Shown here: positions 1 to 12,680 of the stretch, one piece after another
How positions within the stretch are numbered: the first letter of the stretch is position 1
How the letters are laid out: each line of letters starts with the position of its first letter
NCBI GenBank assembly: GCA_032718475.1
Contig: JAUCBJ010000933.1
Location: 1 to 64,000, forward strand
Reading direction: 5' to 3'
Source of the DNA: Nemertoderma westbladi
Lineage: Eukaryota; Xenacoelomorpha; Nemertodermatida; Nemertodermatidae
Length of the DNA stretch: 64,000 nt
Translations under genes and position numbers: made by a program
The notes under the pieces: model-generated
The model's database searches: none
The model's input: only the letters and a program-made list of their open reading frames with translations
What the model was told of the DNA's origin: nothing

Positions 1-20
1 AATGTTAAATTATAAATTAC

Positions 21-76
21 TAGAAAGGAGCAGGTACAGTGGCACTGGCACGTTATTCTAACCAAAACAATAAACT
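21..76 (+). repeat. Single copy of the dispersed 66-68-bp module
   Basis: This stretch carries the module seen repeatedly in the window: a ggagcaggt(t)acag core followed by a T-rich junction and ctaaccaaaacaataaac. It lies just left of the large 66-bp array and its middle part (gtggcac..ggcacg..attcta) matches the array unit, so it looks like a flank or ancestor of the array. Function unknown. Confidence 0.75.
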
Positions 77-160
77 AAAAAAGTCCATAGAACAGATTTT
101 TGTAAGTATATGAATATGGTTATGCATTTCAATATAAAAATGGTGTGTAAACGCTACGCG

Positions 161-3100
161 GACAGCAGACAACCGCGACAACGTTAAGATAAAGGAACGG
201 TGCAGGTTACAATGGCACGGGTACGACATTCTACAGACAACCGACAACGTTAAGATAAAGGAACGGTGCAGGTTACTATGGCACGGGTACGACATTCTAC
301 AGACAACCGACAATGTTAAGATAAAGGAACGGTGCAGGTTACATTGGCACGGGTACGACATTCTACAGACAACCGACAACGTTAAGATAAAGGAACGGTG
401 CAGGTTACTATGGCACGGGTACGACATTCTACAGACAACCGACAACGTTAAGATAAAGGAACGGTGCAGGTTACATTGGCACGGGTACGACATTCTACAG
501 ACAACCGACAACGTTAAGATAAAGGAACGGTGCAGGTTACAATGGCACGGGTACAACATTCTACAGACAACCGACAACGTTAAGATAAAGGAACGGTGCA
601 GGTTACATTGGCACGGGTACGACATTCTACAGACAACCGACAACGTTAAGATAAAGGAACGGTGCAGGTTACTATGGCACGGGTACGACATTCTACAGAC
701 AACCGACAACGTTAAGATAAAGGAACGGTGCAGGTTACATTGGCACGGGTACGACATTCTACAGACAACCGACAATGTTAAGATAAAGGAACGGTGCAGG
801 TTACAATGGCACGGGTACGACATTCTACAGACAACCGACAACGTTAAGATAAAGGAACGGTGCAGGTTACATTGGCACGGGTACGACATTCTACAGACAA
901 CCGACAACGTTAAGATAAAGGAACGGTGCAGGTTACAATGGCACGGGTACGACATTCTACAGACAACCGACAACGTTAAGATAAAGGAACGGTGCAGGTT
1001 ACATTGGCACGGGTACGACATTCTACAGACAACCGACAACGTTAAGATAAAGGAACGGTGCAGGTTACAATGGCACGGGTACAACATTCTACAGACAACC
1101 GACAACGTTAAGATAAAGGAACGGTGCAGGTTACATTGGCACGGGTACGACATTCTACAGACAACCGACAACGTTAAGATAAAGGAACGGTGCAGGTTAC
1201 ATTGGCACGGGTACGACATTCTACAGACAACCGACAATGTTAAGATAAAGGAACGGTGCAGGTTACAATGGCACGGGTACGACATTCTACAGACAACCGA
1301 CAACGTTAAGATAAAGGAACGGTGCAGGTTACTATGGCACGGGTACGACATTCTACAGACAACCGACAACGTTAAGATAAAGGAACGGTGCAGGTTACTA
1401 TGGCACGGGTACAACATTCTACAGACAACCGACAACGTTAAGATAAAGGAACGGTGCAGGTTACATTGGCACGGGTACGACATTCTACAGACAACCGACA
1501 ACGTTAAGATAAAGGAACGGTGCAGGTTACAATGGCACGGGTACGACATTCTACAGACAACCGACAACGTTAAGATAAAGGAACGGTGCAGGTTACTATG
1601 GCACGGGTACGACATTCTACAGACAACCGACAACGTTAAGATAAAGGAACGGTGCAGGTTACTATGGCACGGGTACGACATTCTACAGACAACCGACAAC
1701 GTTAAGATAAAGGAACGGTGCAGGTTACATTGGCACGGGTACGACATTCTACAGACAACCGACAACGTTAAGATAAAGGAACGGTGCAGGTTACAATGGC
1801 ACGGGTACGACATTCTACAGACAACCGACAACGTTAAGATAAAGGAACGGTGCAGGTTACATTGGCACGGGTACGACATTCTACAGACAACCGACAACGT
1901 TAAGATAAAGGAACGGTGCAGGTTACAATGGCACGGGTACGACATTCTACAGACAACCGACAACGTTAAGATAAAGGAACGGTGCAGGTTACTATGGCAC
2001 GGGTACGACACTCTACAGACAACCGACAACGTTAAGATAAAGGAACGGTGCAGGTTACTATGGCACGGGTACGACATTCTACAGACAACCGACAACGTTA
2101 AGATAAAGGAACGGTGCAGGTTACTATGGCACGGGTACGACATTCTACAGACAACCGACAACGTTAAGATAAAGGAACGGTGCAGGTTACTATGGCACGG
2201 GTACGACATTCTACAGACAACCGACAATGTTAAGATAAAGGAACGGTGCAGGTTACTATGGCACGGGTACGACATTCTACAGACAACCGACAACGTTAAG
2301 ATAAAGGAACGGTGCAGGTTACTATGGCACGGGTACGACATTCTACAGACAACCGACAACGTTAAGATAAAGGAACGGTGCAGGTTACTATGGCACGGGT
2401 ACGACATTCTACAGACAACCGACAACGTTAAGATAAAGGAACGGTGCAGGTTACTATGGCACGGGTACGACATTCTACAGACAACCGACAACGTTAAGAT
2501 AAAGGAACGGTGCAGGTTACTATGGCACGGGTACGACATTCTACAGACAACCGACAATGTTAAGATAAAGGAACGGTGCAGGTTACTATGGCACGGGTAC
2601 GACATTCTACAGACAACCGACAATGTTAAGATAAAGGAACGGTGCAGGTTACAATGGCACGGGTACGACATTCTACAGACAACCGACAACGTTAAGATAA
2701 AGGAACGGTGCAGGTTACTATGGCACGGGTACGACATTCTACAGACAACCGACAATGTTAAGATAAAGGAACGGTGCAGGTTACAATGGCACGGGTACGA
2801 CATTCTACAGACAACCGACAACGTTAAGATAAAGGAACGGTGCAGGTTACATTGGCACGGGTACGACATTCTACAGACAACCGACAACGTTAAGATAAAG
2901 GAACGGTGCAGGTTACTATGGCACGGGTACGACATTCTACAGACAACCGACAATGTTAAGATAAAGGAACGGTGCAGGTTACAATGGCACGGGTACAACA
3001 TTCTACAGACAACCGACAACGTTAAGATAAAGGAACGGTGCAGGTTACATTGGCACGGGTACGACATTCTACAGACAACCGACAACGTTAAGATAAAGGA

Positions 3101-3666
3101 ACGGTGCAGGTTACAATGGCACGGGTACGACATTCTACAGACAACCGACAACGTTAAGATAAAGGAACGGTGCAGGTTACTATGGCACGGGTACGACATT
3201 CTACAGACAACCGACAACGTTAAGATAAAGGAACGGTGCAGGTTACATTGGCACGGGTACGACATTCTACAGACAACCGACAACGTTAAGATAAAGGAAC
3301 GGTGCAGGTTACATTGGCACGGGTACGACATTCTACAGACAACCGACAACGTTAAGATAAAGGAACGGTGCAGGTTACTATGGCACGGGTACGACATTCT
3401 ACAGACAACCGACAACGTTAAGATAAAGGAACGGTGCAGGTTACAATGGCACGGGTACGACATTCTACAGACAACCGACAACGTTAAGATAAAGGAACGG
3501 TGCTAGGTTACAATGGCACGGGTTCGACATTCTACAGACAACCGACAACGTTAAGATAAAGGAACGGTGCAGGTTACAATGGCACGGGTACGACATTCTA
3601 CAGACAACCGACAACGTTAAGATAAAGGAACGGTGCAGGTTACAATGGCACGGGTACGACATTCTA
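161..3666. repeat. 66-bp minisatellite, about 53 tandem copies
   Basis: A head-to-tail array with a strict 66-bp period and core ggaacggtgcaggttac. Copies differ at very few places: the triplet after the core is acaatgg, actatgg or acattgg; acgtt alternates with atgtt; acgacatt alternates with acaacatt. Near 3,503 one copy has an extra t (gtgctagg) and another substitution follows. Because 66 is a multiple of three and the unit holds no stop in one minus-strand frame, the array is open for over 1,100 codons as a 22-residue repeat. Changes between copies are mostly non-synonymous in that frame and no gene context is visible, so I treat it as satellite DNA and not as a protein. From about 1,980 to 2,640 almost all copies are the actatgg type, which suggests local block duplication or conversion. 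Confidence 0.95.
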
Positions 3667-4049
3667 ACAAAAATATTTATCGAGCGTAAATAGCGCAGAT
3701 ACAGTTTCATTCTTTTTCGTAATAATTGTCCGCTATGGCTGTCTGTGTACAGTAAGCGTAGGGTTACTTTATTTACATTTTGGGAACCTTTTAGGTTTGC
3801 CATACAGCCTACCCTTGTACATTACGTTTATGAATTTGTTTGATACGGTACCGGTAGGCCTACCGGTAAGCTACATGAAAAAAAATTAAAATAGTATCAC
3901 TACCGTACCGTATCTGGCTTTCCACTTCCCTGCTATCTACCAGTCTACTGATATATGTACCAGCCTACAGTCCTAGGCTTACTGCCTACCGACTCCCTCT
4001 TGCTGTCTTGCTACTTGCTTACTGCCCTACTTTATAACCGATAAACGCC
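3667..4049. other. Non-coding region upstream of LIN7
   Basis: No reading frame is supported here. The stretch lies between the satellite and the LIN7 start and holds taggcctaccgg-type palindromes. A tttataacc sequence about 20 bases before the ATG resembles a TATA element but is too close to the start to call as a promoter. Confidence 0.5.
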
Positions 4050-4691
4050 ATGATGACGGATGAGTTGAAACTCGAGCAGGATGTAACTCGCGCTATCGAA
4101 CTGCTGGACAGTCTCCAGAAGAGCGGGGACCTACCGGTACAGAAACTCGCCGCACTCCAGAAAGTCCTACAAAGCGAATTCTTTACCGCAGTTCGCGAAG
4201 TGTACGAACACGTCTACCAAACGGTTGAAATATCCGGTAGTCCGGAGATCCGCGCTAACGCCACCGCGAAAGCGACGGTCGCCGCGTTCGCAGCATCCGA
4301 AGGCCACGCCCATCCGCGTGTAGTCGAGTTACCCAAAACGGAAGAGGGATTGGGATTCAACGTGATGGGCGGCAGCGAGCAGAACTCTCCTATTTATATC
4401 TCTCGAATCATCCCGAATGGAGTAGCCGCCCGAGAGGGTGGGTTGAAGCGGGGCGATCAGTTGCTTAGCGTCAACGGAGAAAATGTCGAAGGTGAGTCGC
4501 ATGAGAACGCGGTTGAGTTGCTTAAGAAGGCGGTTAGTACAGTTAAACTGGTGGTTAGGTACACTCCCAAGGTGTTGGACGACATGGAGTCGCGTTTCGA
4601 GCAGCAGAGGGTCTCTCGTCGTCGGGCCCAGAGCGGTGGTACCGGTCCCGGGAGCAACGCGGGATCGTTACCGAGACCGGGAAACCCGTAG
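4050..4691 (+). CDS. LIN7: LIN7 scaffold protein (L27-PDZ)
   Basis: The 213-residue product is a LIN7/Veli/MALS family protein. In animals this small scaffold pairs through its L27 domain with CASK and PALS-type MAGUK proteins and uses its PDZ domain to hold receptors, channels or catenin at epithelial junctions and synapses. The L27 domain spans about residues 7-65. After a conserved linker ([16 protein letters not shown]) comes the PDZ domain at about 91-173, with the carboxylate-binding loop GLGF at 100-103 and the end [11 protein letters not shown]; the tail is basic then Gly/Pro-rich. The length fits the family (about 195-235). The ATG is followed directly by a second ATG and the N-terminus aligns with known family starts. 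Oddly, the whole frame is one exon, whereas LIN7 usually has several introns. There is no poly-A tail or flanking repeat to mark it as a retrocopy, and the frame is intact and highly conserved. Confidence 0.96.
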   Translation: MMTDELKLEQDVTRAIELLDSLQKSGDLPVQKLAALQKVLQSEFFTAVREVYEHVYQTVEISGSPEIRANATAKATVAAFAASEGHAHPRVVELPKTEEGLGFNVMGGSEQNSPIYISRIIPNGVAAREGGLKRGDQLLSVNGENVEGESHENAVELLKKAVSTVKLVVRYTPKVLDDMESRFEQQRVSRRRAQSGGTGPGSNAGSLPRPGNP

Positions 4692-5950
4692 CTGCGTAGG
4701 ACAGTAGGAGAAGGATAGCTTGTAATGGAATGGCTGAGGGGGGAATCGGGAGAGTAGTACCGTATGGGGGGAGGTGTGTGAAGGGGGAAGTTATGGGGAA
4801 CTCAGAATTTGGGGGTGAGGGGGCACTGAAAGTGGGATTATTTTGAGGCTCGTGTCAGTCGTGTCACGCAAAACAGCAAAACCGTAAATATACTGCAAGA
4901 CCTATTCTTATTACCTCTAGGCCTATTGATTTTATTGTTTTCTATGTCTGATTTTCGCCTTTTAAATACTGAAATATAACTAAATGTTCAAAATCAACTC
5001 AAATCGAATTTCTAGAATTAGAACTTCGGCAACAGAAAGTTAGTAATTGGAAACCAATGCGCAATACGTAATCTCGTTTAGACAACCATAAGAAACATTA
5101 TGTTGATCATGTTTGCTTTAAAGAATATTGCAGTTTCACAGCATCAGACTGTCAGAGCTTATAATAATCGACAATGACCTCGAAAATATATATACCGGTA
5201 TTTCTTAAAGATGACGGGTTGTCGATTAAATTTTTTATTATTATTATTCTTATTTTCCGATTGTCGCTACTCTGTGCGGTTTCCCGGTTTTAATTTAGCT
5301 TGCATTTTTTTCTCCAAAATATTCGGGTTTCAGGATATTTCTGAGGGATTGAAAATAATAAAGTCGTGTTTATTTATTTTTAAAAATATATATTTACACA
5401 ATGTTCATGCTGCTTTTCGCGATCCTACCAAACATTAGAAATCCCCCCCCCCCCCCCCCCCCCCCCGGTTAAACCTACTCAGTGAGTAGTACTCACCACC
5501 GCCGTTTCATTTCGAAGCCTGTTGAGTTTTAGTTGATGCTACAATTTCTTCATTTATCTCGGGACTTTTGATTTGTTTTCTTTAACTATTTCTCTCTGAT
5601 GCCATTTAGTATTTATTTGTATTTGGTACCAACGCTTTTAGCTATTGGAACTTTAATGTTATAAAACATTAACTGCTATTTAGTTAGATGGTGAGTGGTT
5701 TGGTTACTATAATTTCAAGTCGCGGTTGAAGGTTATATGAAAAATAAATGTTTTGTAGATAGTTTTTTTTTTACATATTTGTAATAATTATTATTGTGTT
5801 TAGTATCCTTATGCTTATATTGTTTAGGTAGACTATAGTTGTATTTATGTTGAGTTTTTATTGAATTTCTGTATCTATTGCTTAAACATTTACTAGAATT
5901 TATTGATTTATAACGTCCATCATGTTCACTTACATAATTTCTGCGCTTGT
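4692..5950. other. Non-coding region after LIN7
   Basis: The first 150 bases are G-rich and probably include the LIN7 3' untranslated region. The rest is AT-rich with one long poly-C tract. I see no gene or clear polyadenylation signal near the stop. Confidence 0.5.
5443..5466. repeat. Poly-C tract (24 C)
   Basis: An uninterrupted run of about 24 C, the longest of five such runs in the window. The exact length may be affected by sequencing. Confidence 0.9.
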
Positions 5951-7829
5951 AAATGTCGGCATTTCTTTCTGGTTAAATGCCGACATTTCTGGGTGCTTAA
6001 ATGCCGACATTTCTGGGTGCTTATATGCCGACATTTCTGGGTGCTTAAATGCCGACATTTCTGGGTGCTTAAATGCCGACATTTCTGGGTGCTTAAATGC
6101 CGACATTTCTGGGTGCTTAAATGCCGACATTTCTGGGTGCTTAAATGCCGACATTTCTGGGTGCTTAAATGCCGACATTTCTGGGTGCTTAAATGCCGAC
6201 ATTTCTGGGTGCTTAAATGCCGATATTTCTGGGTGCTTAAATGCCGATATTTCTAGGTGCAAAAGCTCCGACATTTCTGGGTGCTTAAATGCCGAAATTT
6301 CTGGTTGCAAAAGCTCCGACATTTCTGGGTGCTTTAATCCCGACATTTCTGAGTGCTTAAATGCCGACATTTCTGGGTGCTTAAATGCCGACATTTCTGG
6401 GTGCAAAAGCTCCGACATTTCTGGGTGCTTAAATCCCGACATTTCTGAGTGCTTAAATGCCGACATTTCTGGGTGTGAAATGCTCCGACATTTCTGGGTG
6501 CTTAAATGCCGACATTTCTGGTTGCTTAAAGCTGCCGACATTTCTGGGTGCTTAAATGCCGACATTTCTGGGTGCTTAAATCCCGACATTTCTGAGTGCT
6601 TAAATGCCGACATTTAAGGGTGCGAAAATGCCGAGATTTGTGGGTGCTTAAATGCCGACATTTCTGGGTGCTTAAATGCCGACATTTCTGGGTTCAAGAG
6701 CTCCGACTTTTAAGGGTGCTTAAATGCCGACATTTCTGGGTGCAATGCCGACATTTAAGGGTGCCGACATTTCTGGGTGCTTAAATGCCGACATTTCTGG
6801 GTGCTTAAATGCCGACATTTCTGGGTTCAAGAGCTCCGACTTTTAAGGGTGCTTAAATGCCGACATTTCTGGGTGCAATGTCCGACATTTCAGGGTGCCG
6901 ACATTTCTGGGTGCTTAAATGTCGACATTTCTGGGTGCTTTAATGCCGACATTTCTGGGTGCTTAAATGCCGACATTTCTGGGTGCTTAAATGCCGACAT
7001 TTCTGGGTGCTTAAATGCCGACATTTCTGGGTGCTTAAATGCCGACATTTCTGGGTGCTTAAATGCCGACATTTCTGGGTGCTTAAATGCCGACATTTCT
7101 GGGTGCTTAAATGCCGACATTTCTGGGTGCTTAAATGCCGACATTTCTGGGTGCTTTAATGCCGACATTTCTGGGTGCTTAAATGCCGACATTTCTGGGT
7201 GCTTAAATCCCGACATTTCTGAGTGCTTAAATGCCGACATTTCTGAGTGCTTAAATGCCGACATTTCTGGGTGCTTAAATGCCGACATTTCTGGGTGCTT
7301 AAATGCCGACATTTCTGGGTGCTTAAATGCCGACATTTCTGGGTGCTTAAATGCCGACATTTCTGGGTGCTTAAATGCCGACATTTCTGGGTGCTTAAAT
7401 GCCGACATTTCTGGGTGCTTAAATGCCGACATTTCTGGGTGCTTAAATGCCGACATTTCTGGGTGCTTAAATGCCGACATTTCTGGGTGCTTAAAGCTGC
7501 CGACATTTCTGGGTGCTTATATGCCGATATGTCTGGGTGCTTAAATGCCGATATTTGTGGGTGCTTAAATGCCGACATTTCTGGGTGCTTAAATGCCGAC
7601 ATTTCTGGGTGCTTAAATGCCGACATTTCTGGGTGCTTAAATGCCGACATTTCTGGGTGCTTAAATGCCGACATTTCTGGGTGCTTAAATGCCGACATTT
7701 CTGGGTGCTTAAATGCCGATATTTCTCGGTGCTTAAATGCCGATATGTCTGGGTGCTTAAATGCCGACATTTCTGGGTGCTTAAATGCCGACATTACTTG
7801 GTGCTTAAATGCCGTGATTTCTGGGTTTG
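5951..7829. repeat. 24-bp tandem array, about 78 copies
   Basis: Repeats of a 24-bp unit with core gccgacatttctgggtgc. Most copies are identical; variants carry atgccgatatt, aatcccgac, aaagctccgac or gggttcaagagctccgac, and around 6,600-6,900 the unit is disrupted (period shifts, ttaaggg for tctggg). With a period of eight codons and no stop, the array is open in several frames on both strands (octapeptides NADISGCL and LKCRHFWV on plus, MSAFKHPE and HLSTQKCR on minus). Being open in so many frames shows that the frames follow from the period and not from selection. No gene signals flank it. Confidence 0.95.
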
Positions 7830-9389
7830 AAGTTTGAACTAACAAATTGTTGTATAACTTCATATGGATGACTATATTTTTATTGTGCATAACGTCTGCA
7901 AGTTCTGAAAAAAATATTAAAAGAATTTAGAATTTAGGCCTAAAGTTTTATATTGTCATCCGAAATCCGCATTGCTCAACCAAAATTCATTTAACGTACG
8001 TCCAGTCCGTCAAGTAATAATTCTAATTGTGGTAATTTATATGTTATCGGCTCATCTTTCCTTTGTTTAAACTCCATATTTTTGTTTATTTCATATTTTA
8101 GCCATATTTATTTATACAATATGTTATAAAAGTAAAACCAAACTTATTTACAGAGTAAAATTAATTTATCGTTTGATATTCAATGTTAAACGTCTTTAAA
8201 TTATAACACCGGCGTCTAATAATAACGCGTGAACTTTCTCCTCCACTTCTCTTCCAGGATTTAATTATTTACCATTTAACATGTTTAGTAGTTTGACAGC
8301 TCGTTTCAGCTTAGCATAATTAGTCAAAAACGGCACGTTTGTATTTCAATCCATTAAAAAAACTAGTAAATGGGATAGGGGTAATCTTCCTATGCCAATT
8401 TTATTTAATTTTAAATAAATATTACAAAGCTATTCCTATAGTGAGTAAAAGCAAAGGGAAATCCACAACATCAACAACAACAAGAAACATGTGGCTATAT
8501 AATTATATACTAGAGGTCACGGCTACGCGGACTTAACCGGTTATGTTAGCAATTATTACATTGTTCGCCATCTACCGGTAAATAGCTGATATTGCTAATA
8601 TCGTACAGGTTGTAGTTGTAAGCTGTAGGCCTACTACACATGAGACGTGATTATAATCTTATCTTTCGTACACTAGCTCAGCAGAGTTGTTTTATTGTTT
8701 TATCATAAATTAACGGCTGATTTTTGTTGAAATCGTTGAATCAACATCTACAACTATTTTAAATCAGGGTTGTGTAAAAAATGGAGAATTCAGGGAAAAC
8801 TCAGGGAATTTGATATAGAGGCCAAACGGCTATTCGAGTGCTGGTCTAAGCAGCGTATAGACTTGCGATGGCTGGGTGATGCCATCCAGGTATATAAACT
8901 CATTATTTAATTGAACTGTATCCTGTTAATTTGAGTTCATGTGCGACGCGCGAATCTCTTACTGCCTTTTATGTGCAATGTTTACAACCTTTTTCATAAT
9001 ATTATAAATGGATCTTGTCATCAGAGAAAATGTGTCAAATATTATCTGCTATCTTGCCATTCTATCTATCTCGCCATTCCATTTCCTAACATCACCAAAT
9101 ATATATATACATAATATAATATACTATGTAATAATATAATAATAATATAATATGTATATATATACAGGTGCACTCTATTCGCTCTTTTGTCAGTAATTGG
9201 TGTTTGAAATATGTTTTGGGTTTTATAAAGATGGTTTGCCCGGGGCTACTTTTTGTGGTCAATTTATATACGCTGATTCAAAATATCAAAACTGTTTTTG
9301 ATCGATCAACCGTTAAAAATGAGCAGGACTTTTAAATTATTGTCAAATTGTATTTGTGTCTTTTTTATGTAAATTTCTGTAGTGACCAC
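7830..9389. other. AT-rich non-coding region
   Basis: No supported gene. It contains simple AT stretches near 9,100 and, near 8,780-8,800, a short repeated phrase (cagggaaaactcagggaat). No structure was found that I can name. Confidence 0.5.
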
Positions 9390-9475
9390 ACTGCCAGCTA
9401 GCTGATGGAGTGGTCACCGCTTTACTTCTAATGGGTGGTCCCGGCTTCATTCCCATGCCGAGCCAGCTACAATTC
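9390..9475 (+). repeat. Possible tRNA-derived SINE head
   Basis: The order tagctgatggagtgg (A-box-like) then ggcttcattccc (B-box-like) about 50 bases later resembles the internal RNA polymerase III promoter of a tRNA-derived SINE. Pairing of the arms is poor, so a working tRNA is unlikely. Confidence 0.3.
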
Positions 9476-9883
9476 TTTACGTAATGTAAATTTGGTAAAA
9501 AAATAATCGAGGCCAAGTTAACCTTTATAGCTTCTTTGGCACAGGTAAATTGCCCCTATTACGGATATTTTGCCAATAAGGAATTTCTTCAGGAAATACA
9601 ATTTCTCCATCAGCATATAGAAGAAACGAGATTACAGATTTTCCTATTGTCATTCCAAAAATGAAATTCACTTACTTATATCTACAACATAACGGTTTGT
9701 CTGTCTCAGAGGTAGCCTTGAGATGGACCCGTTTCTATATAGTATATTTTCTATATTGCAACCCACTTTGTGGAATAAAATCGCAAACCAGAATAAGTGC
9801 CGCTCATTATATTAAAGTCATTGTTCAAAACTTTTTTATTTGATAAAATATTTTTATAACTCATTAGTTAATTCACTATATAA

Positions 9884-10000
9884 GCAGCAGCTTGGTCTAG
9901 TGGTGACATTCCTGGGCGCTGGGCTCCAATCAGGAGGCAGTGGTTCGATCCGTGGTGGTGACCAGGAATTCCTTGGTTTAACGAGCCTAAAAGATTCCCC
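9884..10000 (+). repeat. tRNA-derived SINE head
   Basis: A tRNA-like stretch with an A box (cttggtctagtgg) and a B box (ggttcgatcc) at tRNA-like spacing. The clover-leaf is degenerate. The unrelated tail that follows (accaggaattccttgg) fits a SINE body. Confidence 0.55.
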
Positions 10001-12621
10001 TATTCATAATTAACTATTTAAGATATGGGTGAGAGAACTCATTACATTAACTGTTTAACCAATCATTTATCTGTTAAATGTTCTATTGAACTGCTCTTTT
10101 CCCTAAAATTGGTAATTTATTAATTCGCTGAGATGAGATATTTGTTCTCCGAATTGAGATTTAAGTCTATAGCCCATCTCCGCAGGAGAAAGTAAACAAC
10201 GAAATGTAGGATCGCATTGTGCCAATGCGTTGCAAGAAATTGTAATCCATAAATCAATATACCACACTCATAGAGAGTCGCTTTGTTCGAGGAGGGGAAT
10301 GGGGGTCATTGATTTATACTCTTTCGATATTTATTCTCTCGAAATGTTTTGTCCTCAAGTAGTAGTACGCGGCCTTCACCTTTTCATTTAATCTTTCCAT
10401 ATCGATCCATTATAACTACTACCATTTAAGTAGTTATTTAAATGTACATGGCAACGCAACCGAATCAACAGCAATTAATGCATGGGTGTGACCTTGGATA
10501 CTCTTATGTGCTCCGTTTCTGGGGTATGCCACGATTCTATAATAAATTAACAATGTTAAGGTTAAAACTATGATTTTATTGTGAGAAACATAAGAGGTCC
10601 TCTTGAGAAGCACGGCACGTGCGCCATATGATAATAATAACAGAATAAATCAACATTACCTATTCTATTCCATTATCAAGATTTATGGTGATTGCCCTTC
10701 GTAGCAAATTACGCCTTGGCACGTGTACATACGTTCCCTCGCAAAAACATTTGACAAAATCGATAGAAATCCTTTGTGTTTACAACCGTTGCCTTTCTTC
10801 TTGAGTGAAGTTAGGCATCCGAATACAAGTTAACGCTATCTTATTAAAAGCTTCTCAGATTGGCGCTGTAACTAACTGGGTGTAATTGCCATGATGCTTA
10901 TACTAATTCTATTCAGCTCACGTGCCAATGCAATGTGGCCATGGTATGATTTAAGATGGGGAAGTTACCGCATTGACAGGTTAAAGCTTCTTATCAAAGG
11001 ACAGGAGTAAAAAGAATGAAGGGATTAAGAATTGATTATCAGTACAAGAGAGGGCAAGGGGAGAGAGAGGCTCAATTCGCCTCAGGCATTATACTGTATG
11101 CCAAGTTCTAGAGTCGGTGCGTTGAAACACATTAAAATCCTTTACCCCTACGGGGATTATGTAAAGTTACCAATCACTCAAATAGTCACATTCGTTCTCG
11201 TTCAAGAAGTAATAATACCACATGCTTTGTCCTCGCTGATGATCCTATCAGCACGCCACAGAGTAAAGGCAAGCGCTGAGAATCCTTTGCCTGTGTTTAG
11301 TTGTTTGTCACATTTCAATGATAGGTGATTAGAAGCCATGCTTTTTACTTGATGGCCTCCTGATGGCTTACTGATAAAATGAAGCAAAGTAATCCGTTGA
11401 CCGTAAATAATTCGGATGCTAGTGAATATGGAATGGCCTGCTTCCATGCCCCATTCTCTTTGTGCCCTGAGGGCATTGCTAGCTGCCTCATTTCGAATGT
11501 AATTTCCGGTCAGCATTTTATCCTGGGATTTTGTTAATTGGCACCATCACCACAGGGGACGCATTGCGGCTTCTGCTTTACCTTAATGAACCTACTAACC
11601 ATAACGAATTATCTCACATTAATAACACTGATAAATTTTCTTCCAACAATTTCTTTAGGAATAAATTTTCATAAAGTCATTGACAGGTAATCGGAAATGA
11701 AAAGAACCTTTTGAAAAGGTTTCACTATATTGTTAGGCATCAACGTAATTCCCTTCGGGATATTATTTGTAGGTCAATGACTCCTACGATGAAGCGTGCT
11801 CGAATAAGAAACAAACTCATTATTTCGATTAATCGAAATAATGTTGATTCATCATCAACACATTAAGGTTTTCCCCGTTAATTGTTAAAATCCCCGCTCT
11901 GAGCTCGCTCTGCAGGAAGCATCGTTTGAACTAGATTACACAATATATAATTATAGAAATTACTGAATTGTTGACAATATTGTGATTGGAAGAAATAAGA
12001 TGAAACTCGCTTGGCCTATAGATTATATTTGGTGCCTGTGTCCCAAGGACTTTATATTATGGCGAAAGCTATTAGTTGACACCCCACAATCCGATCTATC
12101 TCACGGTGCGGACCGCAGATATCCTTTTATACTGAGAGGTGAGAACGACCTCCCGATAGGCGGGTGGTAACTTTTAATAATCTAAATAACTAACTAATTG
12201 GTACCCCACCCTGAAACCGCAACGACACGTTTACTCCTTCATTTCGGTAACAAACAATATAAGTGAAAAATAATATTAAGATTTTAATTTGTTTGCATTT
12301 TTATTTTAGAATGGAAAGATGCCTAATTTAATTAACGCAAATATTGTTTTTTAATTGGAAATATCCTCTTATTTGAAAAATTAAATTTTTCTCACAAATA
12401 TTTTTAAAAATTAGTGAATTAATGAAACTTTTTTTTCACTAATTTTCCAAAAAATGAGTTAAATAAAATATTTTTTCACTAATTTTTCTATCATGATCGA
12501 TCTGGATGAATTTAAACATCTGGACGTATTCCACAATTTTAATGAGGATGACGCTTCGTGTTTTGGGAGCTTCGGGTCCTACGAATTACCTTAAAACAGT
12601 TCAAAAATACCTTATTTAAGG
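10001..12621. other. AT-rich non-coding region
   Basis: No gene is supported. Short open frames near 11,032-11,516 overlap on both strands and look like chance. One perfect 26-bp palindrome is listed separately; the end of the stretch (about 12,350-12,500) holds tandem-like poly-T/ttcactaattt phrases. Confidence 0.5.
11818..11843. repeat. Perfect 26-bp palindrome
   Basis: Two 13-base arms (cattatttcgatt and its complement) meet with no spacer. It could extrude as a cruciform or be the scar of a foldback element. It shows no terminator-like T run. Confidence 0.7.
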
Positions 12622-12680
12622 TAAGGGAACGGAGCAGGTTACAATGACTACGTTTTTTCTAATCAAAACAATAAACGAGA
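12622..12680 (+). repeat. Copy of the dispersed module
   Basis: It has ggaacggagcaggttac, then tttttctaatcaaaacaataaacg. It is intermediate between the dispersed form (ggagcaggttac) and the satellite form (ggaacggtgcaggttac) and so links the two. Confidence 0.75.

Noticed and set aside
53-3481. 1,142-codon minus-strand frame of a 22-residue repeat (SVVCRMSYPCHCNLHRSFILTL type)
   Set aside because: It follows from a stop-free unit with a period divisible by three. Differences between copies are mostly non-synonymous, and there is no gene context.
4050-4691. LIN7 as a processed pseudogene
   Set aside because: The frame is intact and conserved, and no poly-A tail or flanking duplication is visible. 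A retrogene origin remains possible but is not shown.
5951-7829. Possible CRISPR-like array
   Set aside because: Units abut directly with no unique spacers, and the sequence is clearly eukaryotic.
5930-7890. Repeat 'proteins' NADISGCL, LKCRHFWV, MSAFKHPE and HLSTQKCR
   Set aside because: The same DNA is open in several frames on both strands, so the frames are by-products of the 24-bp period.
11032-11516. Overlapping 98- and 104-codon frames
   Set aside because: They lie on opposite strands over the same DNA, have no recognisable motif, and sit in a gene-free stretch.
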